Shown one piece after another: positions 1 to 6,130 of a DNA stretch of 13,693 bases (positions are counted from its first letter, which is position 1; every line of letters starts with the position of its first letter). This DNA is from CAKOSP01 sp964372145 (GTDB lineage: Bacteria; Bacillota_I; Bacilli_A; RF39; UBA660), in contig CAYJPM010000028.1 in the NCBI GenBank assembly GCA_964372145.1, positions 1 through 13,693 of the forward strand, read 5' to 3'. Both the position numbers and the translations under genes were made by a program. The notes beneath the pieces are model-generated. The model had not been told where the DNA came from and did not search any database. It saw nothing but the letters and a program-made list of their open reading frames with translations.

Positions 1-908
1 TCTTCACTAATGATTTCTTCATTAATTTCAACTTTCATATTTTTAGCTGCTTTTTCTAAACATGCGTCAATAAATTTATCTTCAATTGTATGTTCTTTTT
101 CATCTTTAATTGCTTTTTCAACTGAATTTCTTAAATCTTCTTCAGTTTTAACATCTTTTTGTCCTAAATCTTCAAAAAATTCTTTATTAAGTTCAGGTTT
201 TTTCTTAGTTTTAATTTCTTTTACTGTAACTGTAAATGTAACTTCTTTATTTTTTAGATGTTCAACATAGTTTTCAGGAAATTTTAAATCTAATGTTACT
301 GTTTCTCCTAATTTAACTCCAATTAGTTTTTCTTCAAATCCAGGTATAAAAGAATTTGATCCAATTTCTAGTGGATAATCAGTTCCAGTTCCACCTTCAA
401 GTTCTTTTCCATCTACTATACCTTTAAAGTCTATAACTGCTGTATCTTTATTTTCTACTTTACCTTTTTCTTTAACTACAAATTCAGAGTATTGATTTAA
501 TAATTCATCTATTTTTTCATCTACTTCTTTTTTTGTAACTTTAGCAGTTTCTTTTTTTACTCCTAAGTTTTTATATTCACCTAATTTAACAGTTGGTGCT
601 GTTATAATAGTAAATTTAAAGATAGCGTTAGTATCTGATATTCCTGTAATATCAACTTTTGGTTGAACTACTGGTTCTAACTTCTTATCATTTAATAATT
701 TTTTATAAGCTTCTTCCATAGCTATATTAGTAGCTTCTTCATATAAACTTTCAATACCAAATTTTTTGATAAACATATCTTTTGGAACTTGTCCTTTTCT
801 AAATCCGTCTACTTTTACTGTTTTAGATGCTTTTTTAAATGATTTATCTAAAGCTTCAATCCATTCTTTTTCTAATTTAATTTCTATTTCATGTACGTTT
901 TTTGCCAT
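1..908 (-). CDS. tig: Trigger factor, ribosome-associated chaperone/prolyl isomerase (C-terminus cut by window edge)
   Basis: Trigger factor binds the ribosome near the exit tunnel, shields nascent chains and isomerises prolyl bonds. The reading frame starts at ATG 908-906 (MAKNVHEIEI) and runs off the left edge after about 302 codons, against roughly 430 residues for the family, so most of the C-terminal chaperone arms are missing from view. The ribosome-binding signature GFRKGQVP lies at residues 35-42. An FKBP-like domain follows at about 150-245, with the typical run VIDFKGIVDGKELEGG and an IPGFEEKLIG segment. The start is supported by an AAGAGGG ribosome binding site at 914-920 and a strong promoter just upstream. 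The gene lies downstream of greA but has its own promoter and is separated from greA by a terminator, so it is probably a single-gene unit. Identity is secure; only its end is unseen. Confidence 0.95.
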   Translation of the reverse strand, partial: MAKNVHEIEIKLEKEWIEALDKSFKKASKTVKVDGFRKGQVPKDMFIKKFGIESLYEEATNIAMEEAYKKLLNDKKLEPVVQPKVDITGISDTNAIFKFTIITAPTVKLGEYKNLGVKKETAKVTKKEVDEKIDELLNQYSEFVVKEKGKVENKDTAVIDFKGIVDGKELEGGTGTDYPLEIGSNSFIPGFEEKLIGVKLGETVTLDLKFPENYVEHLKNKEVTFTVTVKEIKTKKKPELNKEFFEDLGQKDVKTEEDLRNSVEKAIKDEKEHTIEDKFIDACLEKAAKNMKVEINEEIISE

Positions 909-935
909 AATATCCCTCTTTCAAATTACTTCACT

Positions 936-964
936 ATTATAATATATTTTGATTTTTATTACAA
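936..964 (-). promoter_or_regulatory. Promoter of tig
   Basis: On the minus strand there is a -35 box TTGTAA (964-959), a 17-base spacer and a perfect -10 box TATAAT (941-936). Transcription should begin near 929, giving a leader of about 20 bases before the tig start at 908. The -35 box touches the T-tract of the greA terminator. Confidence 0.75.
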
Positions 965-965
965 G

Positions 966-987
966 AAAAAAAGCATATTTCTATGCT
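966..987 (-). terminator. Rho-independent terminator of the greA operon
   Basis: Minus strand: a 6-bp stem AGCATA/TATGCT (987-982 and 977-972) closed by a GAAA tetraloop (981-978), followed by a run of Ts ending near 966. The greA stop codon (983-981) lies inside the hairpin, so the last codons of greA form its 5' arm. Confidence 0.75.
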
Positions 988-1451
988 ATTTTTAATATTT
1001 TTATATCATATGAACCATTCGGACTAACAACTGCAACTGTTTCTCCTTTTTTACGATTCATTAATGCTTCTCCAAGTGGTGATTCATTTGATATTTTATT
1101 ATTAAATGAATCAGCTTCGATAGAACCAACAATTTTATATTCGTCAGTTTCACCATCATCGTATTCTACTGTAACTATAGAACCTAAAGCAACAGCGTCA
1201 GAATTTTTCTTAACTTCTGTGATAACACAATTTTCTAATCTATATTCTAAATCTTTAATTTTAGCTTCGATTTGAGCTTGTTCATTTCTTGCCGCATCAT
1301 AATCAGCATTTTCTGATAAGTCTCCCATTGCTCTTGCTTCTTTTAAAGCTATAATAACTTCTGGTCTTCTTACATTTTTAAGTTCGTTTAATTCATTTTC
1401 TAATTCTAAAAAACCTTCCGGTGTTAATACTATTTTATTTTCTTTAGTCAC
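981..1451 (-). CDS. greA: Transcription elongation factor GreA
   Basis: GreA enters the secondary channel of RNA polymerase and stimulates cleavage of backtracked RNA, rescuing paused complexes. The product has 156 residues, about the usual length (158 in E. coli). Residues 1-75 form the N-terminal coiled coil, with the tip motif GDLSENADYDAA carrying the acidic residues D44 and E47 (D41 and E44 in E. coli). Residues 80-156 form the FKBP-like C-terminal domain, with the family pattern ESPLGEALMNRKKGE. The start codon is GTG (1451-1449), supported by an AAAGGAGA ribosome binding site at 1459-1466. It is the last gene of the ireB operon; in Bacillus subtilis greA also closes this cluster, after udk, which is absent here. 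Confidence 0.96.
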   Translation of the reverse strand: MTKENKIVLTPEGFLELENELNELKNVRRPEVIIALKEARAMGDLSENADYDAARNEQAQIEAKIKDLEYRLENCVITEVKKNSDAVALGSIVTVEYDDGETDEYKIVGSIEADSFNNKISNESPLGEALMNRKKGETVAVVSPNGSYDIKILKIA

Positions 1452-1474
1452 GTTAATTCTCCTTTGAAAAAGTT

Positions 1475-1500
1475 ACTTATTTAAGCAACCGATAATAAGT
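1475..1500. repeat. Inverted repeat between trhP2 and greA
   Basis: ACTTATT (1475-1481) is repeated inverted as AATAAGT (1494-1500) around a 12-base loop, in the 52-base gap between trhP2 and greA. The 7-bp stem is AT-rich and is followed on the minus strand by only a short T-run, so it could be a weak processing or attenuation element, or chance. Confidence 0.3.
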
Positions 1501-1503
1501 CTA

Positions 1504-2694
1504 CTACAAATAATCGTTTTTGTCAAATGCTTTGACTCTCATGATTGAATTTTTATGTAAGTATTTATTTATTTGAAGTTTAATTATCATTTGAGGATGA
1601 TTAGCAACTTCTATTTCTTCCATATTATCGTTATATATTATATTAATTGTTGTTGTAAATGTTTCCATATTTGGACCGAAAAATTCAACAATATCTCCTT
1701 TTTTAAAATAGTTTCTTTGTTCCAGTGTTACTATACTATTATGTTCATCATAACTTTTTACTATTCCTAAAAAATCTTTATTTGTAACTTCTTCTCTGTC
1801 GCTGAAATATTGGTCATCTTCATTTGTTTCCGAATTAAAAAATTGTTCCTTAGATTCTCTGTTAGCACATCTGTTTAATATATCTAAATAATACATTTTA
1901 TCTTTACTAGTTAATTTATTATTAATAGCTAAATCAAAGATATGTCTATAAGTATTTATCATTGTAGCTATATAATAAATAGATCTCATTCTTCCTTCAA
2001 CTTTATAAGATATAACTCCTAAATTCATCATATCTTCTATGTTATTAATCATATTTAAATCTTTTGGCATCATTGTAAAATCTGGATTATCACCATTTTT
2101 AAAACACCATCTACAAACCTGGGCACAACCACCACGATTAGCATCTCTAAGTGTTGTTAAATTTGATAAAACACATTTTCCTGATAGATTAATACACATT
2201 GATCCATGTATGAAACATTCTACTTCAATTCCTGTATTATCAATTATTCTTTTTATTTCTTCTTTATCTGCTTCTCTTGCTAATACTATTCTTTTAACTC
2301 CTAGTTTTTGCCAAAATTTAACTGCATATTCGTTTAATGTACTCGCTTGAGTTGATAACACTATGAATAAATTTAGTTTTAATTCTTTTATTTTTTTTAG
2401 TACTATTATATCACTTACTATAATTCCATCTACATTTATTTTATTTAAATATATTAAATATTCTTCTAAACCGATTAAATCTTTATTGTGAAATACTATA
2501 TTTAAAGTCACATATACTTTTTTATTTATACTATGAGCATAATCAACTGCTTCTTTTATTTCTTCATTTGAAAAGTTTTTTGCATTTGCTCTTAAACTAA
2601 AGTTTCTTCCCCCTATATACACCGCATCTGCACCATATAAAAATGCAAATTTTAATCTTTCTAAATCTCCTGCTGGGGCCAATAATTCATACAT
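1504..2694 (-). CDS. trhP2: U32-family tRNA U34 hydroxylase, catalytic subunit (TrhP2/YrrO-like)
   Basis: Peptidase-U32-type TIM-barrel protein of 396 residues. Characterised members hydroxylate RNA: TrhP uses prephenate and an iron-sulfur cluster to make 5-hydroxyuridine at wobble position 34 of tRNA. The start LLAPAGDLERLKFAFLYGADAVYIG is typical. The U32 signature E-x-F-x2-GS-x-C-x4-G-x-C-x-LS matches at residues 159-177, and GGCAQVCRWC at 188-197 adds C190, C194 and C197; C167, C174 and this group are the likely cluster ligands. Residues from about 310 form the C-terminal beta domain. Its ATG (2694-2692) overlaps the TAA of the preceding gene by one base, implying coupled translation. Neighbours trhP1 and trmR match B. 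subtilis yrrN and yrrM, which supports a tRNA role over the old protease label. Family assignment is sure; the exact substrate is inferred from context. Confidence 0.9.
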   Translation of the reverse strand: MYELLAPAGDLERLKFAFLYGADAVYIGGRNFSLRANAKNFSNEEIKEAVDYAHSINKKVYVTLNIVFHNKDLIGLEEYLIYLNKINVDGIIVSDIIVLKKIKELKLNLFIVLSTQASTLNEYAVKFWQKLGVKRIVLAREADKEEIKRIIDNTGIEVECFIHGSMCINLSGKCVLSNLTTLRDANRGGCAQVCRWCFKNGDNPDFTMMPKDLNMINNIEDMMNLGVISYKVEGRMRSIYYIATMINTYRHIFDLAINNKLTSKDKMYYLDILNRCANRESKEQFFNSETNEDDQYFSDREEVTNKDFLGIVKSYDEHNSIVTLEQRNYFKKGDIVEFFGPNMETFTTTINIIYNDNMEEIEVANHPQMIIKLQINKYLHKNSIMRVKAFDKNDYL

Positions 2695-3467
2695 TATATG
2701 TCACCGCCTTTAAGTTTATAAATAGTTTCTTTTTCTAAAAATCCTTTATAATTACTTTGTTTACTTACATCTTGAATAAATTCTTCAATTTCAGTGTTAA
2801 ATAAATTTATAATTATATATTTTACATTGTCATAGTAATCTTCATATAATCCATTGAATTTATTTTTGTCATATATAACAGTTCCACTTTCATTTTCAAT
2901 CGTTATAAAATTATAATCAGTATTTTGTAATTCTAATTTGTTTTTATAATTTAATTTATGGTAATTTGAATAATTTCTGTTTAAATACCTCTTTGAATAT
3001 GAAAGATTTAAATGACCGTATCCATAAATACATAAATTTTTATTACTATTTTTTAATATAATATTAATTTCTTCTAGTGTTATATCAGAACTTATTACTA
3101 AACTGTCTACGTATTCTAATAATTCGTTTATACTTTCATAATTTGTACAAAAATGATTTAAATATAATATTTTTTCTATACTTAAATCTTTCAATATTTC
3201 AATAGTTCCAAGATCATCAAAAACTATCCCTTTTATATTAGAAGGTAAATTAGATACTATCTTTTTTAGTTCATCTAATTCTTTTGATAAGAATATTTTA
3301 TTAACTAAGATGTACGAATTATCTTCTTTTATATCTTCAATATTAAAACAATTATCAAATCCCACTGAAAAAAACTTAAGTGGGTATAAAAATTTACTAA
3401 TTCCTATATTCTTAAGTTTTTGTATATCTTCTAAACTATTTATTATTGTAAGATATTTATTTTTCAT
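2694..3467 (-). CDS. trhP1: Reduced U32-family protein, probable partner subunit of TrhP (TrhP1/YrrN-like)
   Basis: Protein of 257 residues at the yrrN position, directly before trhP2. It lacks the full U32 signature and the Cys-rich GGC...CRWC segment, so it is unlikely to bind the same iron-sulfur cluster. Traces of the fold remain: a run of alternating beta/alpha segments, YGYGHLNLSYSKRYLNRNY (about 148-166) where U32 proteins have their HGxxxLxxSRR-type strand, and a C-terminal GFLEKETIYKLKGGD, typical of U32 proteins. It is shorter than B. subtilis YrrN (about 309 residues). Its ATG lies inside the 3' end of trmR (11-base overlap) with no clear ribosome binding site, suggesting translational coupling. 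Likely role: non-catalytic or RNA-binding partner of TrhP2. The homology is inferred from position plus weak motifs. Confidence 0.7.
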   Translation of the reverse strand: MKNKYLTIINSLEDIQKLKNIGISKFLYPLKFFSVGFDNCFNIEDIKEDNSYILVNKIFLSKELDELKKIVSNLPSNIKGIVFDDLGTIEILKDLSIEKILYLNHFCTNYESINELLEYVDSLVISSDITLEEINIILKNSNKNLCIYGYGHLNLSYSKRYLNRNYSNYHKLNYKNKLELQNTDYNFITIENESGTVIYDKNKFNGLYEDYYDNVKYIIINLFNTEIEEFIQDVSKQSNYKGFLEKETIYKLKGGDI

Positions 3468-4053
3468 CTTTTTTAATGCTTATTGATAAGCCATCTCCTA
3501 TATCGTAGAATTTTGTTTCGAATTCTTCATTTGTTTTTAAAAATTCTACATAACTTTCTAATTTTTGAACTAAACTTTTTAAGTTACCAGATTCTAATGT
3601 TGCAGATTTACCTGTATAACCATGGAAGTTAATATTATCTGTAATAATAATTCCATTTGGAGCTAAGAAATATTTAAATTTTTCAAAAAATTTTGTATAT
3701 TGTCCTTTAGCTGCATCTATAAAAATTAAATCGTATTTTAAATCTTCAGATAAGTTGACTTCAAGGGCATCTTGATATACAACATTTATCTTTTCGTCTA
3801 ATTTACATTTTTTAACATTTTTAAGACACTCCATGTATCTTGTTTCATCTCTTTCTATTGTTGTTACTGTTCCATTAGTAGTAACCGATGCCATAAGTAT
3901 AGATGAATAACCTATAGCACTTCCTATTTCTAAAATATTTTTTATTTTATTAGCTTTTATATATTTCATTATAAATGTTATAGAAGCTTTTTCTATAATT
4001 GGTACATTATGCTCAGCAGCATACTGTTCCATTTCTAAAATATTTTGTTTCAT
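3457..4053 (-). CDS. trmR: tRNA 5-hydroxyuridine(34) O-methyltransferase (TrmR/YrrM-like)
   Basis: Class I SAM-dependent O-methyltransferase of the catechol/caffeoyl-CoA (methyltransf_3) type, 198 residues, slightly shorter than B. subtilis YrrM/TrmR (about 217). Visible motifs: the SAM loop NILEIGSAIGYSS (39-51), the acidic ribose contact TTIERDE (64-70), and the metal/substrate site FIDAAKGQYTKFF (111-123) with D113, plus D139-N140 in IIITDNINFHG. The N-terminus EQYAAEHNVPII is characteristic of the YrrM group. TrmR methylates ho5U34 of tRNA to 5-methoxyuridine, widening wobble reading. Placement between mltG and the two U32 genes is exactly as in B. subtilis and argues for this substrate rather than a small-molecule catechol. 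A GGAG site lies 11 bases before the ATG. Confidence 0.88.
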   Translation of the reverse strand: MKQNILEMEQYAAEHNVPIIEKASITFIMKYIKANKIKNILEIGSAIGYSSILMASVTTNGTVTTIERDETRYMECLKNVKKCKLDEKINVVYQDALEVNLSEDLKYDLIFIDAAKGQYTKFFEKFKYFLAPNGIIITDNINFHGYTGKSATLESGNLKSLVQKLESYVEFLKTNEEFETKFYDIGDGLSISIKKDEK

Positions 4054-4071
4054 TAAAAATTAATCTCCATT

Positions 4072-5130
4072 CTATAATTTGCCTTCACTTCTTAGCTCTG
4101 ACACTTTAACTTCAAATTCACTTAGTGTTTCAAAAAAGTATACATCTCCAGTAGTTACATCAGCTACAAAATATAAATAACTTGTCTCTGATGGATTAAG
4201 TGCCGACGTTATTGATTCAAAGGACGGATTTGTTATTGGTCCGATTGGTAACCCTAAAAAATCTGTTCTTCTTGTATTATAACCATTTACCGCAGTTGAG
4301 TAAGAAGCTAAATATGGTTCTTTTAAATCAACTTGAACACCATAATATGCTGTTACATCCATGCCTAAAGACATTGGTACAGCGAGTCTAGAGTATATCA
4401 CTTGTGAGACTTTTTGTCTAGTATCTGCATTTAAACCTTCTAATTCTGCGATTGAAGCAACGGTTAATATTTCATGAATTGTATAACCGCTATTTGTTAT
4501 ATTATTTTTTAGTGGTGTTAAAGTATTTACTGTTTGCTGAATTAATTTTTCAATTATTTCTTTTATTGTTGCATTTTTATAAAATTCATAAGTATTAGGT
4601 GATAAATAACCTTCTAATGGATAATATATTTGATCATCTAATATTTCATTTGTTAAAATTCCTTGATATTTTGCAATTAATTCTTCAGCATATTCTTTAT
4701 CCTCTAAAACATTTATTACATCATCATATTCATAACCGAAATTTTCACTAATAATTTCAGCATAATATGTAACTGATTTTCCTTCTACAAAAGTTACAGT
4801 TATCACTTCATCGTTTGTTCTTCCTGCTCCAATTTGATTTAAAATCATTTGAGTAGTATCAGCTCTATTAATTGAATAATTTCCTGCTTGAAGTTCTATG
4901 TCACTATATATCATCAAGTATAATTTTGCAGATATTTCATTATTTATTAGTCCTGCATCAACTAAATTTTCTACGATTTCGAATTTTCCTGTTCCAGTTT
5001 TTATTTCAAAATCAACATATTCGTTTTCATCGCTAACGCTTGATAAACTAGCAATTAGAAATACAGTTAAAGCTATTATTGCCAAAGTAATAGTTCCTAT
5101 AATAATGAATATTATTTTCTTTTTATTCAC
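4072..5130 (-). CDS. mltG: Endolytic peptidoglycan transglycosylase MltG
   Basis: MltG cuts nascent glycan strands at the membrane and sets their length. From the chosen GTG start the product has 352 residues: a lysine-rich cytoplasmic end, one membrane helix at about 4-28, an extracellular LysM-like domain at about 40-102, and the YceG catalytic domain. The catalytic glutamate is in TVASIAELEGL (about E229, matching LASIVEKE in E. coli). Further family motifs are FLGLPIGPITNPSFESITSALNP and YLYFVAD near the C-terminus. An in-frame ATG at 5154 would add 8 residues but has no ribosome binding site and sits inside the upstream gene; GTG 5130-5128 has AGAGGGG at 5137-5143, 6 bases away, and gives an 8-base overlap. 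It is the yrrL position of the B. subtilis cluster. Confidence 0.93.
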   Translation of the reverse strand: MNKKKIIFIIIGTITLAIIALTVFLIASLSSVSDENEYVDFEIKTGTGKFEIVENLVDAGLINNEISAKLYLMIYSDIELQAGNYSINRADTTQMILNQIGAGRTNDEVITVTFVEGKSVTYYAEIISENFGYEYDDVINVLEDKEYAEELIAKYQGILTNEILDDQIYYPLEGYLSPNTYEFYKNATIKEIIEKLIQQTVNTLTPLKNNITNSGYTIHEILTVASIAELEGLNADTRQKVSQVIYSRLAVPMSLGMDVTAYYGVQVDLKEPYLASYSTAVNGYNTRRTDFLGLPIGPITNPSFESITSALNPSETSYLYFVADVTTGDVYFFETLSEFEVKVSELRSEGKL

Positions 5131-5386
5131 TTTGTGCCCCTCTTTCATCTTCATTAAATTTATTTAATATATTAATTAATTCTTTTTCTTCTTTTAATGT
5201 AACGTCTTTTATTTTTGATAAATCTTCTTTATATTTTGCAAAATATACATTAAGTTCTCCATTTTTATTTTTTTTATTATCTGTATATATAATATACTCA
5301 TAATCTTTACCACTAACTATTATAATTACATCATATATACTTTTTTTTCCATTTTTACTTTTAATAATAAGTTGATTATTTTCCAT
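5123..5386 (-). CDS. DUF1292 family protein (YrzB-like)
   Basis: Small protein of 87 residues with the DUF1292 pattern: a beta-rich domain YDVIIIVSGKDYEYIIYTD (about 18-36), then VYFAKYKED and a C-terminal helix LKEEKELINILNKFNEDE. Function is unknown in the family. It is the position equivalent of B. subtilis yrzB, between ruvX and mltG. The ATG (5386-5384) overlaps the end of ruvX by 11 bases, with an AAGG site 6 bases upstream; its own 3' end overlaps the mltG start. No membrane segment or signal peptide. The call rests on the pattern and on the very stable gene order. Confidence 0.83.
   Translation of the reverse strand: MENNQLIIKSKNGKKSIYDVIIIVSGKDYEYIIYTDNKKNKNGELNVYFAKYKEDLSKIKDVTLKEEKELINILNKFNEDERGAQSE
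5137..5143 (-). promoter_or_regulatory. Ribosome binding site deciding the mltG start
   Basis: AGAGGGG on the minus strand, 6 bases before GTG 5130, inside the last codons of the DUF1292 gene. It argues for the GTG rather than the ATG at 5154 as the mltG start. Confidence 0.65.
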
Positions 5387-5801
5387 TTTCTACCTTCTTC
5401 ATAAAAGTTTCTAGTATAAGACACGCAGATAATGTATCAATTATTTTTTTACTTTTTCTTATATCTTTACCTGCATCATGTAGTATGTTTTGTGCATATA
5501 CTGTGCTTAATCTTTCGTCTATTAAATGTATTTTTATATCTTTATTTTCTATTTTTTCTAAAAGAAGTTCTCCTCTTTTAGTAGCAAATCCACTTGATCC
5601 ATCCATATTTTTTGGATTGCCAAGTATTAAATCAGTAATATCATTATTTTTTATTATCTCATTTATTTCGTTTGCTAAATAATCATAATCATTTTCTCTA
5701 TAACGTATTGTTTTTAAAGGACAAGCTATAATATTAGTTTTATCACTTATAGCAATACCACAATTTTTAGTTCCTAAATCTAATCCTAAATATCTACTCA
5801 T
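5376..5801 (-). CDS. ruvX: Putative pre-16S rRNA nuclease / Holliday-junction resolvase-like YqgF (RuvX)
   Basis: RNase H-fold protein of 141 residues, usual length. YqgF is implicated in processing the 5' end of 16S rRNA in E. coli; the family is also annotated as Holliday-junction resolvase, and the main role in this organism is not settled. Motifs: YLGLDLGTKNCGIAISD (4-20) with metal-binding D8, LILGNPKNMDGSSG (58-71), IHLIDERLSTVYA (91-103) with E96, and KIIDTLSACLILE (119-131) with D122. These three acidic residues form the expected active site. The ATG overlaps the TGA of ireB by four bases (ATGA), a standard coupled arrangement. It is the yrrK position of the B. subtilis cluster. Confidence 0.93.
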   Translation of the reverse strand: MSRYLGLDLGTKNCGIAISDKTNIIACPLKTIRYRENDYDYLANEINEIIKNNDITDLILGNPKNMDGSSGFATKRGELLLEKIENKDIKIHLIDERLSTVYAQNILHDAGKDIRKSKKIIDTLSACLILETFMKKVENGK

Positions 5802-6040
5802 TTTCCTAAATACCCATTTATTAATGCCATTAATAACTCACTTCGATCATATTTTTTTATTTTTTTTCTAGCGCCTTTATAGCTGGTTATATATGAATCA
5901 TCTCCACTTAATATATATCCTACTATTTGATTGGTCGCATTATATTCATTGTCTTCTAAAGATTTTATAACTTCATTAAATTCTAAAAGAATTAATTCTT
6001 GTCTAAGTTCTTTTACATCATAAATACTTGTTTTATCCAT
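5798..6040 (-). CDS. ireB: IreB family regulatory phosphoprotein
   Basis: Protein of 80 residues of the IreB/DUF965 (YrzL) family. The core YNATNQIVGYILSGDDSYITSYKGARKKI is diagnostic, and the C-terminal helix DRSELLMALINGYLGK ends where the family ends. In Enterococcus faecalis IreB is a substrate of the PASTA kinase IreK and a negative regulator of cephalosporin resistance, phosphorylated on N-terminal threonines; here T4 and S5 in MDKTSIYDV are the candidate sites. It is the first gene of the operon, with AGGTG 5 to 6 bases before the ATG and a promoter immediately upstream. In B. subtilis alaS precedes this gene; here the neighbour is a histidine kinase terminator. The stop is TGA, useful evidence for the standard code. 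Confidence 0.93.
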   Translation of the reverse strand: MDKTSIYDVKELRQELILLEFNEVIKSLEDNEYNATNQIVGYILSGDDSYITSYKGARKKIKKYDRSELLMALINGYLGK

Positions 6041-6062
6041 AATTCACCTCAAGTACATAATA

Positions 6063-6091
6063 ATTTTAACATTTATAACAAAATTAATCAA
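6063..6091 (-). promoter_or_regulatory. Promoter of the ireB-greA operon
   Basis: Minus strand: -35 TTGATT (6091-6086), a 17-base spacer, and -10 TAAAAT (6068-6063) preceded by TGT, an extended -10. Transcription should start near 6056, about 16 bases before the ireB ATG. No other equally good promoter is seen within the eight-gene operon. Confidence 0.72.
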
Positions 6092-6101
6092 GGATAGCCA
6101 A

Positions 6102-6130
6102 AATAAAAATAACGAGTAAATTTCGTTATT
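6102..6130 (-). terminator. Rho-independent terminator of the kinase operon
   Basis: Minus strand: an 8-bp stem AATAACGA/TCGTTATT (6130-6123 and 6115-6108) around a 7-base loop, then a T-rich tail TTTATTTT. The kinase stop codon (6131-6129) overlaps the 5' arm. Confidence 0.7.

Noticed and set aside
10..270. Plus-strand open frame opposite trigger factor
   Set aside because: Shadow of tig: the minus-strand frame continues through the GFRKGQVP signature and the FKBP domain.
949..1275. Plus-strand open frame opposite greA
   Set aside because: Shadow of greA; no ribosome binding site or domain, and it overlaps the tig promoter and greA terminator.
1504..3467. Collagenase-like protease label for the two U32 genes
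   Set aside because: Gene order with trmR and the known RNA-hydroxylase role of this U32 branch make a tRNA-modifying role more likely than proteolysis.
5131..5154. Upstream ATG 5154 as the mltG start
   Set aside because: No ribosome binding site precedes it and it lies 32 bases inside the DUF1292 gene; GTG 5130 has AGAGGGG at correct spacing.
5798..5800. Possibility of the mycoplasma code (TGA as Trp)
   Set aside because: The ireB-like protein ends at TGA exactly where its family ends, and conserved Trp residues in other genes use TGG.
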